From the NCBI GenBank assembly GCA_902563335.1, contig CACEWU010000008.1, positions 1 to 46,576 of the forward strand: a stretch of DNA of 46,576 nt, in the 5' to 3' direction. A program made the translations under genes and the position numbers. Position 1 is the stretch's first letter. Every line of letters starts with the position of its first letter. Below are positions 1 to 8,690 of this stretch, in pieces. The stretch comes from an uncultured Prochlorococcus sp. (lineage in GTDB: Bacteria; Cyanobacteriota; Cyanobacteriia; PCC-6307; Cyanobiaceae). Under the pieces are notes generated by a model. That model did not search any database, was not told the DNA's origin, and was given only the letters and a program-made list of their open reading frames with translations.

Positions 1-876
1 GATATTACTACTGCTCTAAGCGAAAAAGGCTTAAGTCAACAACCATGGTGGGTAGAGCAATGGATGGAATTGATTAATTCATATCGCTTTAAAAAAAGAC
101 TAGAAAGAGCCTGGACGTACGCAAGAGAAGGAAATGTTACGTCAATTCGATTTGAAGGACGTAGGGTTCATGCACGAGTACAAGGTACCGATGAAGATCC
201 GTACAAAGTCAAACTATGGCTTGATGTTCTAAATGACGAAGATTGGAGCTATGTCCTTGAAGCACTAACCCAAAAAGCACGTTGGTCAGCGCAGTTATTA
301 GCAGGAATCATGCCAGCAGATATAGAAAGAGCCTTTGCAGCAAGTGGACGGCGTCTATTTCCTTTTAAACTGCAAGAAGTAAGAAGCGAATGCAGTTGTC
401 CCGATAAAGCTAATCCTTGCAAACACATAAGTGCAATATATTTTCTAATGGGAGATCGATTTAGTGAAGATCCATTTGTACTCTTTCAACTGAGAGGTCG
501 TACCAGATCAAAGTTACTTGCAGATCTAGCCGAACAACGTCGAGCAGTCCTAGCAGCAGTTGCAAAAGCTTCTTTGAAAAATGATGATGACGAAAAAAAG
601 GAGACGTCTATTAATCATGAAATACCGATTCCACCTCATCCAGCAGTTGTCGATCCAAGCTTATGGTGGAGCTATGAAGCCAACCTCAATGCAGATCTAG
701 TAGTAATCACACCTGCATTAGAAGGTGACACTGGGATAAATGCTGCTGGAGAACTACCACTTGCTGCAGAGCCACGCTTCCCTAAATCCCCACAAATCTT
801 CTTAAAGCATTTAAATGAACAAGGAAAAATACTAGCCCAACAAGCAATGCTAGAAGCGATGTCTAGTGGACAATGA
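1..876 (+). CDS. SWIM zinc-finger protein (5' end outside window)
   Basis: The reading frame is open from base 1 and already reads as protein (tryptophan-rich PWWVEQW) before the first ATG at 64, so the true start lies left of the window. Counting from that ATG, the SWIM zinc ligands CxC-x6-CxH are C110, C112, C119 and H121. SWIM domains bind DNA or protein. In cyanobacteria this family commonly sits beside a large SNF2-type helicase, so such a gene may lie just upstream; that is inference. The C-terminal third has an acidic/lysine-rich linker followed by a region with no recognised domain. The gene overlaps the next one by 11 bp, which suggests co-transcription and translational coupling. 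The exact role is unknown. Confidence 0.85.
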   Translation, partial: DITTALSEKGLSQQPWWVEQWMELINSYRFKKRLERAWTYAREGNVTSIRFEGRRVHARVQGTDEDPYKVKLWLDVLNDEDWSYVLEALTQKARWSAQLLAGIMPADIERAFAASGRRLFPFKLQEVRSECSCPDKANPCKHISAIYFLMGDRFSEDPFVLFQLRGRTRSKLLADLAEQRRAVLAAVAKASLKNDDDEKKETSINHEIPIPPHPAVVDPSLWWSYEANLNADLVVITPALEGDTGINAAGELPLAAEPRFPKSPQIFLKHLNEQGKILAQQAMLEAMSSGQ

Positions 877-1345
877 AACTCCTTGGCTCAAAGCAAAAAC
901 AATCGAATTAGTAGATCATATTTTAACGTCTCACAAAAGTACCTTTGGATACTCCTTAATTCAATCAAATAGCTTAGAAATATCCAACCATCTTGCAAGT
1001 CAAAGATTGTACAATCTACCAATACCAGTTATTGCACATGACAATCAGACAGATCCCTACATTACTTATGTAAATTGTTTAGGATTAACACTTTGGTGTC
1101 GACGATGGGAAGAAATGGTAGGCATACCTTCAAGACTTACAGCACCACCTGATGAGCAAATAGAACGTAAATCAGCTCTCAGCCAAGCACTGAAACAAGA
1201 ATCACTAATAAATTATCAGGCAATCAGAATTGATAGCAACGGGCACAGATTTGCCATAAGCAATGGCCGCATATGGTCTATCTTCAATCAAGAAGGCATA
1301 CGCCTTGGTCAAGCGGCTACTTTCACTAATTGGCGAAGACTTTAA
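866..1345 (+). CDS. MEKHLA domain-containing protein
   Basis: A 159-residue soluble protein that fits the MEKHLA domain family, a PAS-like fold found alone in cyanobacteria and at the C-terminus of plant HD-ZIP III proteins. The middle has the family-like stretch with NCLGLTLWCRRWEEMVGIPS, followed by a C-terminal part resembling a PAS beta-sheet (RIDSNGHRFAISNGRIW). The start is GTG at 866, because no in-frame ATG occurs early enough to keep the domain whole. No clear Shine-Dalgarno is visible, consistent with coupling to the overlapping SWIM gene. A sensory or ligand-binding role is possible but not shown. The family call is from memory of the sequence pattern. Confidence 0.75.
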   Translation: MDNETPWLKAKTIELVDHILTSHKSTFGYSLIQSNSLEISNHLASQRLYNLPIPVIAHDNQTDPYITYVNCLGLTLWCRRWEEMVGIPSRLTAPPDEQIERKSALSQALKQESLINYQAIRIDSNGHRFAISNGRIWSIFNQEGIRLGQAATFTNWRRL

Positions 1346-1360
1346 ATAAACAAAATTCCA

Positions 1361-1389
1361 TAGCCCCCTTAGGTGACTAGCCCCCTAAG
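1361..1389. repeat. Direct repeat plus hairpin before the TRAP operon
   Basis: TAGCCCCCT occurs at 1361-1369 and again at 1378-1386, a 17-bp period. CTTAGG at 1368-1373 can also pair with CCTAAG at 1384-1389, leaving a 10-nt loop. The element lies in the 64-bp gap between the MEKHLA gene and dctP, just before the AGGA Shine-Dalgarno of dctP. No T-run follows on either strand, so a classical terminator is unlikely. An operator or an attenuating 5' leader hairpin is possible. Confidence 0.45.
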
Positions 1390-1409
1390 ATCCAAAAAAC
1401 AGGAACTGT

Positions 1410-2534
1410 ATGAAACGCAGGAAGTTAATTGGTACTGGAGCTACTGCTCTTACAGCCGCGATAGGAACAGGATTACTCAGCTCATGCACTATCCGTCGAG
1501 AAGAAGCGAGTAACACTAATGGATTACCAAAAATACGCTGGCGAATGGCAACAAGCTGGCCTCTTTCATTAGACACAATTTATGGGGGAGCAGAAACTAT
1601 CTGTAAACGAGTCAATGCTCTTAGTGGTGGCAATTTTCAAATTAAATCATATGCAGGAGGAGAATTAGTCCCTGGCCTCGAGGTCCTTGATGCGGTGCAA
1701 GCAGGGTCGGTCGAATGCGGTCATACAGCAAGCTATTACTACAAAGGAAAAAACCCTTCCTTTGCTTTCGGAACCTCGGTTCCTTTTGGGCTTTCTGCGC
1801 AACAACAAAATTCCTGGCTCTACGAAGCTGGAGGCAATGAATCAATAAATCGAATCTATGCAGACTTTGGAGTCATTAGCTTCCCAGCCGGAAACACCGG
1901 CGCCCAAATGGGCGGATGGTTCAAACAAAAACTTGAGGGATTGAACTCATTACAAGGACTAAAAATGCGCATTCCTGGTCTCGGAGGCGATGTAATGGCT
2001 CAACTCGGCGTGAACGTGCAACAAATTGCTGCCGGTGAGATTTATCTGGCACTTGAACGTGGTGCAATTGACGCCGCAGAATGGACAGGGCCCTACGACG
2101 ATGAAAAACTTGGTTTACCCCGAGCAGCCAATTTCTACTACTACCCAGGATGGTGGGAGCCAGGCCCAACTCTAAGCGCAGTTGTCAACAAAAAAGCCTG
2201 GAACAAATTACCCAGCGAATACAAAGCAATATTCCAATCTGCTTGCTACGAAGCAAATCTAACCATGTTGAATCGTTATGAAAACTTAAACGGAATAGCA
2301 CTGCAAAGGATTATAAAAAATCAAGTAAATTTACTTGCTTATGACAACAACATCCTAAAAGCTGCAGAAACAGCAGCCTTTCAAATTTATGCAGATTACT
2401 CTTCTCAAGATATTGAATTTCGTCAACTCTTTGAAGAATGGCAGAATTTCCGCAACAAAGTTTATGACTGGAACAAAGTAAATCAATTTTCACTAGCACG
2501 CTATAACTACCCATCAATGCATCAAGCAATATGA
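1410..2534 (+). CDS. dctP: TRAP transporter substrate-binding protein, 2-oxo-acid (TakP)-like
   Basis: The extracytoplasmic solute receptor of a tripartite ATP-independent periplasmic (TRAP) transporter, 374 residues. The N-terminus MKRRKLIGTG followed by a hydrophobic run and LLSSC (Cys26) suggests export and lipid anchoring. The mature part has the pattern I recall from Rhodobacter TakP: ASWPLSLDTIYGGAE, GELVPGLEVLDAVQAG, MRIPGLGGDVM, GAIDAAEWTGPYDD and FYYYPGWWEPGP. TakP binds pyruvate and other 2-oxo monocarboxylates with a cation, so pyruvate or a related keto acid is the best guess for the ligand. AGGA 7 bases before the ATG supports the start. The stop overlaps the start of dctQ by 4 bp (ATGA). 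Family is sure; ligand is inference. Confidence 0.9.
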   Translation: MKRRKLIGTGATALTAAIGTGLLSSCTIRREEASNTNGLPKIRWRMATSWPLSLDTIYGGAETICKRVNALSGGNFQIKSYAGGELVPGLEVLDAVQAGSVECGHTASYYYKGKNPSFAFGTSVPFGLSAQQQNSWLYEAGGNESINRIYADFGVISFPAGNTGAQMGGWFKQKLEGLNSLQGLKMRIPGLGGDVMAQLGVNVQQIAAGEIYLALERGAIDAAEWTGPYDDEKLGLPRAANFYYYPGWWEPGPTLSAVVNKKAWNKLPSEYKAIFQSACYEANLTMLNRYENLNGIALQRIIKNQVNLLAYDNNILKAAETAAFQIYADYSSQDIEFRQLFEEWQNFRNKVYDWNKVNQFSLARYNYPSMHQAI

Positions 2535-3067
2535 AGCAATGGCTACGACTTGCAAGTCGACTAGACAAAATCAACCAAGCATTTGCATTTCTTGCTCGTT
2601 GGGCGGTCCTTTTAATGCTGGGACTAGGTCTATGGAATGTAATAGGTAGATATATGGGTGTGGCGATAGGTCACAATCTCAGTTCAAATGCATTAATAGA
2701 AGGCCAGTGGTATCTCTTTGATCTTATTTTTTTACTAGGTTTAGGCTGGACATTACAGCGAAATGGACATGTCCGAGTTGATGTCTTACAAAGTCGATGG
2801 GATCACAAACGTCAATCGCAAATAGAACTAACAGGAATACTCTTTTTATTGTTGCCTTTTGCGTTGAGCGTAATGCTCATCTCAATAGAGCCCGCTCTGA
2901 AATCTTGGAGTATTCAAGAAGCTTCTCCAGATGCATATGGACTTCCACGGTACTGGATAAAATCTCTCATTCCTATTGGATTTCTACTTCTAACTCTGCA
3001 GGGAATCGCTGAAGCAATTCGGCATTGGTCAAAAATCAAAAATGCAGGAGAAGCAAAACTTGATTGA
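2531..3067 (+). CDS. dctQ: TRAP transporter small permease (DctQ)
   Basis: The small integral-membrane subunit of the TRAP transporter, 178 residues, with about four hydrophobic segments (near residues 18-38, 62-80, 98-118 and 142-160). DctQ partners the large permease to drive Na+-coupled uptake of the solute delivered by the binding protein. The segment LGLGWTLQRNGHVRVDVL is the conserved DctQ signature region (hydrophobic helix, then H-V-R-V-D). The gene is coupled to dctP by a 4-bp overlap and to dctM by up to 26 bp, so the three subunits are almost certainly made from one mRNA. Confidence 0.92.
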   Translation: MKQWLRLASRLDKINQAFAFLARWAVLLMLGLGLWNVIGRYMGVAIGHNLSSNALIEGQWYLFDLIFLLGLGWTLQRNGHVRVDVLQSRWDHKRQSQIELTGILFLLLPFALSVMLISIEPALKSWSIQEASPDAYGLPRYWIKSLIPIGFLLLTLQGIAEAIRHWSKIKNAGEAKLD

Positions 3068-4430
3068 AGTCGAACTGCTAGGTTACGTAATCAGTCTGGA
3101 TCCAACTATCATCCTTGGTCCAGGAATGTTTATAGCACTTGTAATAGTACTTTTAACAGGCTTCCCAGTAGCTTTTTGCTTGGGTGGAGTCGCAGTATTT
3201 TTCTCTCTGTTAGGAATCATATTTGGTGAAATTGATCCACTTTTTGTAACTGCTCTTCCTCAAAGAATTCTGGGGATTATGGCCAACTTCACATTGTTAG
3301 CAATACCAGCTTTTATTTTTATGGGAGCAATGCTTGAGAACTCTGGCATCGCGGAACGGTTATTAATAAGTGTAAGTACCCTGCTTGGAAGACTTCGTGG
3401 CGGGCTTGCACTTGCCGTTGTTCTAGTTGGCTCATTGCTTGCGGCAACAACAGGTGTCGTTGCTGCAACAGTAACAACCATGGGATTAATATCCCTCCCT
3501 GCAATGTTAAAAGCAGGTTATAACCGCTCGCTTGCAACTGGAGTAATTGCCGCATCCGGAACTCTGGGACAAATTATTCCTCCAAGCATCGTTTTAGTTG
3601 TTCTAGGAGACCAACTGGGAATTTCAGTCGGCGACCTATTCCTTGGATCACTAATCCCTGGGATTTTAATGGCAAGTACCTTCGCCCTCTATGTCCTCAT
3701 CATCAGTGCTATAAAACCTGAGCTTGCTCCTCAACAAAGCTCAATACATCTAGATCCCATCAAATTAGTTAATTTAATACGCGTAATAATCCCTCCACTT
3801 GCACTTATCTTATTAGTACTAGGTAGCATATTTTTTGGCATTGCCACTCCTACAGAGGCAGGGACCTTAGGTGCAATTGGCTCTATGATACTTGCAACAA
3901 TACATAAAGGATTTAGCCGCAAAACCCTCTCAAAAGTATGCGACGAAACTCTTCGCACTACTGCAATGGTAATGGCAATATTACTTGGATCAACAGCATT
4001 TAGTCTGGTCTTCCGAGGAGTAGGTGGTGATGAACTGATTGCAAATTTATTGCTCAATCTTCCTGGTGGAAAAATAGGTTTCATGGCCTTCAGCATGATT
4101 ACAATTTTTATTCTGGGCTTTTTCATCGATTTTTTTGAAATTGCCTTTATTGCAGTTCCACTACTACTACCTTCAGCTCGTCAACTATTAGGGCCTGACG
4201 CACTGCTCTGGTTAGGAGTAGTGATTGGCGCAAACCTACAAACATCCTTTTTAACGCCTCCATTTGGTTTTGCACTCTTTTATTTGCGGGGAGTCGCTCC
4301 AAAATCAATTACAACTAATGAAATCTATAGAGGCGCAGTCCCATTTGTATCACTACAAATAGCTGTATTGATCATAATTATCGTCGCTCCAGGACTGGTA
4401 AATTGGCTTCCAAGAATATCCTGGTCCTGA
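3042..4430 (+). CDS. dctM: TRAP transporter large permease (DctM)
   Basis: The large permease of the TRAP system, 462 residues, strongly hydrophobic with about twelve membrane segments. It has DctM-type patterns: LLTGFPVAFCLGG near the N-terminus, GTLGQIIPPSIVLVVLGD in the middle, GIATPTEAGTLGAIGS, and the C-terminal TSFLTPPFGFALFYLRGV. It forms the transport channel with DctQ. The ATG at 3042 gives a 26-bp overlap with dctQ. A TTG at 3060 has a well-placed AGGAG at 3046-3050 and would cut the overlap to 8 bp, so the true start may be there, six residues shorter. No paralogue is seen in the window. Confidence 0.95.
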   Translation: MQEKQNLIEVELLGYVISLDPTIILGPGMFIALVIVLLTGFPVAFCLGGVAVFFSLLGIIFGEIDPLFVTALPQRILGIMANFTLLAIPAFIFMGAMLENSGIAERLLISVSTLLGRLRGGLALAVVLVGSLLAATTGVVAATVTTMGLISLPAMLKAGYNRSLATGVIAASGTLGQIIPPSIVLVVLGDQLGISVGDLFLGSLIPGILMASTFALYVLIISAIKPELAPQQSSIHLDPIKLVNLIRVIIPPLALILLVLGSIFFGIATPTEAGTLGAIGSMILATIHKGFSRKTLSKVCDETLRTTAMVMAILLGSTAFSLVFRGVGGDELIANLLLNLPGGKIGFMAFSMITIFILGFFIDFFEIAFIAVPLLLPSARQLLGPDALLWLGVVIGANLQTSFLTPPFGFALFYLRGVAPKSITTNEIYRGAVPFVSLQIAVLIIIIVAPGLVNWLPRISWS

Positions 4431-4488
4431 ATTAAGACACAATTTAGAACCACGCTTCTTAGAGTCTCAATAATGGTCAGATGAATCC

Positions 4489-6264
4489 ATGGCAAACTCC
4501 AAATCAATAGCCACGGTTAAAACGACCCATCAAGCTCCCAAGCTTTCCTTGCAATGTGCCCCTATTGGCACAGACAGCATCACTTTCAGATCTTTAGACT
4601 GGGAGCGAAGTCGTTTTGATATTGAATTTGGCCTTCGCAATGGCACCACATACAACAGCTTTCTTATAAAAGGATCTAAAACCGCGCTAATAGATACAAG
4701 TCACTTAAAATTTCAAAAAATTTGGATTCAATTGCTCAAAGAGGAAATTAATCCTCGTGATATTGATTTCCTAATAGTCAGTCATACCGAGCCAGATCAT
4801 TCAGGGCTCATTGGCGATGTACTCAATCTCAACCCTGAAATAGAAATTTTAGGATCAAAAGTAGCCATACAATTTCTGAACAACCAACTACATCGACCTT
4901 TTAATTCTAGAACAGTAAAAAGTGGTGATGAATTAAATCTTGGAAGCAATCCTTCAAGTGGAATTGACCATCGAATCGAATTCCTCAGCGCACCAAATCT
5001 ACATTGGCCAGATACAATTTTTTCCTTTGATCATGGCACTGGAGTGTTATATACATGTGATGCTTTTGGACTTCATTATTGCTCAGATGAACTTTTTGAT
5101 AACAACCCAGAAATTATAGCGCCCGATTTTCGTTTCTATTACGAATGCCTAATGGCTCCAAATTCAAGAAGTGTTCTACAAGCACTTAAGCGCATAAATA
5201 AATTGCCAGAAATAAGCACAATTGCAGTAGGTCATGGCCCTCTCCTGCATCATCATCTACAGCTATGGAAGAACAACTACTATGAATGGAGTAGCTCAAG
5301 AACTAAAGGGAATAAATATGCTGCTGTATGTTATTTAAGCCAATATGGATATTGTGATCAACTAAGCCAAGCTATTGCACATGGCATTGGAAAAACAGGC
5401 GCACATGTGCAACTAATAGATCTTCGAGGATCTGATGCTCAAGAACTCAGTGCTCTTATTGGAGAAGCAGAAGCTGTAGTAGTCCCTACATGGCCTAGCC
5501 AATCAGACTTCGAACTCCAAAATTCAATAAGCACTCTTCTTGCAGCTTTAACACAAAAACAATGGATTGCTATATATGAAGCATATGGCAATAGCGACAA
5601 CCCTATTGATTCAGTAGCCAATCAGCTACGTAGCCTTGGGCAAAAAGAAGCCTTTGCTCCATTACGAATCAAGGAAATGCCAGATGGCAGTACATATCAA
5701 AGATTTGAGGAGGCAGGCACTGATCTCGGACAATTACTCAATCGTCAAGAAAACATCTCAACAATGAAAAGTTTGGATGGTGATCTGGATAAAGCATTAG
5801 GTCGCCTATCTGGTGGACTTTATGTTGTAACAGCAAGTCAAGGAGAAGGTAATAATCACAGACAAAGTGCAATGGTCGCAAGTTGGATAAGTCAAGCCAG
5901 TTTCAATCCGCCAGGACTAACAGTTGCAGTCGCAAAAGATCGAGCAATTGAGACATTAATGCAGGTTGGAGATAATTTTGTTGTCAATGTACTTAAAGAT
6001 GACAACTATCAAATCTTATTAAGGCATTTCCTTAAACGATTTCCACCAGGAGCAGATCGTTTTGAAGGTGTAAACATCCTTAAAGATGTTGCTAAAGGTG
6101 GGCCAGTTCTTGCAGATTCTCTTGCCTTTTTAAGTTGTCGAGTTGAAAAAAGATTAGAGACTCCAGATCACTGGATCATTTACTCAATAGTCGAACAGGG
6201 AAATATCTCAGACACACATGCCAATACAGCGATCCATCATCGCAAAGTAGGAAACCACTACTAA
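4489..6264 (+). CDS. flv3: Flavodiiron protein Flv3 (O2 photoreduction)
   Basis: A cyanobacterial class C flavodiiron protein, 591 residues. Flv1/Flv3 reduce O2 to water with electrons from photosystem I (Mehler-like reaction), protecting it in fluctuating light. Order: metallo-beta-lactamase-like diiron domain (about 30-265), flavodoxin-like domain (about 275-415), C-terminal flavin reductase domain (about 435-591, with MVASWISQASFNPPG). All canonical diiron ligands are visible: HTEPDH (H99, E101, D103, H104), H172, D191 and H249. The full ligand set marks it as the Flv3 type. The unusual flavodoxin motif SQYGYCDQL is, as I recall, normal for Flv3. The stop shares a base with the next start (TAATG), so flv3-flv1 is an operon. 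Confidence 0.95.
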   Translation: MANSKSIATVKTTHQAPKLSLQCAPIGTDSITFRSLDWERSRFDIEFGLRNGTTYNSFLIKGSKTALIDTSHLKFQKIWIQLLKEEINPRDIDFLIVSHTEPDHSGLIGDVLNLNPEIEILGSKVAIQFLNNQLHRPFNSRTVKSGDELNLGSNPSSGIDHRIEFLSAPNLHWPDTIFSFDHGTGVLYTCDAFGLHYCSDELFDNNPEIIAPDFRFYYECLMAPNSRSVLQALKRINKLPEISTIAVGHGPLLHHHLQLWKNNYYEWSSSRTKGNKYAAVCYLSQYGYCDQLSQAIAHGIGKTGAHVQLIDLRGSDAQELSALIGEAEAVVVPTWPSQSDFELQNSISTLLAALTQKQWIAIYEAYGNSDNPIDSVANQLRSLGQKEAFAPLRIKEMPDGSTYQRFEEAGTDLGQLLNRQENISTMKSLDGDLDKALGRLSGGLYVVTASQGEGNNHRQSAMVASWISQASFNPPGLTVAVAKDRAIETLMQVGDNFVVNVLKDDNYQILLRHFLKRFPPGADRFEGVNILKDVAKGGPVLADSLAFLSCRVEKRLETPDHWIIYSIVEQGNISDTHANTAIHHRKVGNHY

Positions 6265-8117
6265 TGACAAATTCATCTGATCAACCATGCATAACACCCA
6301 TAGACAGGTTGCAAACAATCCATATCCCAATTGAATCTGGTCTTATTAGTCTGCGTGGACTGAGTCCTAAGAGACTGAGGTTTGAGCTTGAATACGGTTT
6401 AGAACGTGGTAGTACAGATAACAGTTTCTTATTTGCCGATTTTGAGAATGCTAAGACTCCTTGTGATCAAGCAATACTAATACATCCACCAGGAGCAACT
6501 TATGCCGACGTTTTCATACCAGCTTTAAAAGATGCTCTCCCAAAAGGGATCATCAAGCTTCTAGTTGTAGTTGGACATGTCAATCCTAATAGGGTCTCAA
6601 TGCTCAGGCAATTAACAGAAGCTTACCCTCAAATAGAATTAATTAGTTCCAATCCAGGTGCGAAATTACTTAAAGAGCTTTGGGTAAATCAAAAACCAAA
6701 TCGATCCAAAAGTTCAGAAGACAAAATACATCCTTCACTTCCTGCATTGCCAAAAATCAAGATAATTAAGCAAGAAGAGGAGCTCCCAACCAATCAAAAG
6801 TACAAATTACGTCTACTACCAGCACCTTCACCAAGGTGGCCAGGAGGATTGCTCGCATTTGAAGAACATCTAGGTCTGCTAATGAGTGACAAATTTTTCT
6901 CTGCTCATCTATGCACCAGAGATTGGGCTGAAGCTAATCCAAGTAGTACAGAAGAAGAACGTCGACATTTTTATGACTGTTTGATGGCACCGATGTCAAG
7001 TCAAGTGGCCTCAATTGTCAATAAGCTAGAGGAACTAGATATACAAAGTATTGCCCCTGGACATGGTCCAGCAATAGATACAAGTTGGCGTAGTTTATTA
7101 AATGACTACCAAAGGTGGAGTGAAGGACAACAACGAGCAAATATGAGAGTGATATTGCTCTTCGCGAGTGCCTATGGAAACACAGCAGCTATTGCAGATG
7201 CCTTAGCAAATGGTGTCAGTCGAACAGGTATTCAAGTAGAAATTCTCAATTGTGAGTTCATTTCACCAAATGATCTGATGAAGCACATCCGAAAAGCAGA
7301 TGCTTATCTAATCGGTTCACCTACCCTTGGAGGACATGCACCAACTCCAATAGTTTCCGCTCTAGGTACTCTCCTAGCAGAAGGAGATAGAAATAAACCA
7401 GTGGGAGTTTTTGGTAGTTATGGCTGGAGTGGCGAAGCTGTAGATCTACTCGAACAAAAATTGCGTGATGGTGGTTTCAAATTTGGCTTCCAAACAATCA
7501 AAATAAAATTTAGTCCAGATCCGAAAATGGTAAAAACAATTGAAGAAACAGGCACCATTTTTGGCAGAAACTTACTCACAACCCAACAGCGACGACAACG
7601 ACGAACCACTGAAGGCATGATTGCCAGTCGTAGTAATCCTGCAATATTGGCCTTAGGTCGTATCGTGGGGTCTCTTTGTATTTTGACTAGTCGAAAAAAG
7701 CAAGCAGAAGGGACCTTAAGTGGCGCAATGGTTGCCAGCTGGATCAGTCAAGCAAGCTTTGCTCCGCCAGGCATAAGTATTGCTGTAGCAAAAGACAGAG
7801 CCGTAGAAAACCTCTTACACAAAGACGATCGATTTGCACTCAATATTCTTGCTGCTGGGCGTCACAACAAACTGATGAAGCAATTTTTACATCCTTTTCC
7901 ACCAGGAGCCGATCGTTTTTCCGGACTCAAACTAGATCTCAGCCCCAATGGCCAACCATTACTACCTGATGCCTTAGCTTGGCTAGAAGGATCTGTCAAA
8001 CAACGAATGGAATGCAGTGATCATTGGCTGATCTATGCAGAAATTAATTACGGAAAAGTGTTAGATAATGATGGTGTCACTGCAGTACATCAACGCAAAA
8101 CCGGAGCAAATTATTAA
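6264..8117 (+). CDS. flv1: Flavodiiron protein Flv1 (ligand-poor partner of Flv3)
   Basis: The second class C flavodiiron protein, 617 residues, with the same three-domain order: beta-lactamase-like, flavodoxin-like from about residue 292 (FASAYGNTA) and flavin reductase from about 450 (MVASWISQASFAPPG). The diiron site is altered. The HxExDH motif reads HVNPNR (H105, N107, N109, R110), and the next ligand region reads APSPRWPG where Flv3 has APNLHWPD. This loss is the known mark of Flv1/Flv2-type subunits, which act with an Flv3/Flv4-type partner. The altered site is therefore expected and not a sign of decay. Translation is coupled to flv3 through TAATG. Confidence 0.95.
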   Translation: MTNSSDQPCITPIDRLQTIHIPIESGLISLRGLSPKRLRFELEYGLERGSTDNSFLFADFENAKTPCDQAILIHPPGATYADVFIPALKDALPKGIIKLLVVVGHVNPNRVSMLRQLTEAYPQIELISSNPGAKLLKELWVNQKPNRSKSSEDKIHPSLPALPKIKIIKQEEELPTNQKYKLRLLPAPSPRWPGGLLAFEEHLGLLMSDKFFSAHLCTRDWAEANPSSTEEERRHFYDCLMAPMSSQVASIVNKLEELDIQSIAPGHGPAIDTSWRSLLNDYQRWSEGQQRANMRVILLFASAYGNTAAIADALANGVSRTGIQVEILNCEFISPNDLMKHIRKADAYLIGSPTLGGHAPTPIVSALGTLLAEGDRNKPVGVFGSYGWSGEAVDLLEQKLRDGGFKFGFQTIKIKFSPDPKMVKTIEETGTIFGRNLLTTQQRRQRRTTEGMIASRSNPAILALGRIVGSLCILTSRKKQAEGTLSGAMVASWISQASFAPPGISIAVAKDRAVENLLHKDDRFALNILAAGRHNKLMKQFLHPFPPGADRFSGLKLDLSPNGQPLLPDALAWLEGSVKQRMECSDHWLIYAEINYGKVLDNDGVTAVHQRKTGANY

Positions 8118-8165
8118 TCAATAAAATAATCCAATCAAATCTATAGTCCTTCCACAATCATCTCA

Positions 8166-8690
8166 ATGGATAACAAAGACGACCTGCTGGTAGTAACCGC
8201 AAGTAGTGGTGAAAACCTAAAGCTGGCCCAGCGATTCGTTGCAATCGGAAAGAAGCTACAAATAAATGCCAAATTAATAGATTTAACAAGAATTGAACTA
8301 CCTCTTTATAACCCCCGTGTTCATGCCGAGACGGGAGTTCCACCTGCTGCAAAAAACTTAAGTACTCAAATGGGAGCTATACCACGCTGGGTCATTTGCG
8401 CACCTGAATACAACGGCTCAATTCCTCCTGTATTGACAAGTGCCATAGCTTGGCTATCGGTACAAGAGGAAGACTTTCGTTATTTATTTAATGGCCGACC
8501 AATCGCTATGGCTAGTCACTCAGGAGGAGGAGGCATGGAATTATTGCTTTCACTTCGCATACAACTCACACACTTGGGTGCACAAGTAGTAGGTCGTCAA
8601 CTTATGAGTAACAGCAACAAACCAGCCCAAGATGAATCCATAGAAGATTTATTGCGTCGATTATTACAAACCCAACCAATAGAAATCTAA
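8166..8690 (+). CDS. NAD(P)H-dependent FMN reductase family protein
   Basis: A 174-residue flavodoxin-fold protein of the NADPH-dependent FMN reductase family. The N-terminal strand-loop VVTASSGENLKLAQRF is the phosphate-binding loop. ICAPEYNGSIPPVLTSAIAW is the family signature with the P-E-Y-N-G flavin contact, and SHSGGGGMELLLSLR near residue 120 is a second conserved loop. Such enzymes use NAD(P)H to reduce FMN or small electrophiles such as quinones or azo compounds. It starts 48 bp after flv1 on the same strand, so read-through is likely. A link to redox balancing around the flavodiiron proteins is inference from position. Confidence 0.88.
   Translation: MDNKDDLLVVTASSGENLKLAQRFVAIGKKLQINAKLIDLTRIELPLYNPRVHAETGVPPAAKNLSTQMGAIPRWVICAPEYNGSIPPVLTSAIAWLSVQEEDFRYLFNGRPIAMASHSGGGGMELLLSLRIQLTHLGAQVVGRQLMSNSNKPAQDESIEDLLRRLLQTQPIEI

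Noticed and set aside
3731-4126. 131-codon minus-strand frame opposite dctM
   Set aside because: It is a shadow of a hydrophobic membrane protein; antisense of Leu/Ile-rich coding DNA often stays open.
6573-6593. Flv1 as a broken flavodiiron gene because of missing iron ligands
   Set aside because: Loss of the HxExDH ligands is a known feature of Flv1/Flv2-type subunits, and the reading frame is full length.
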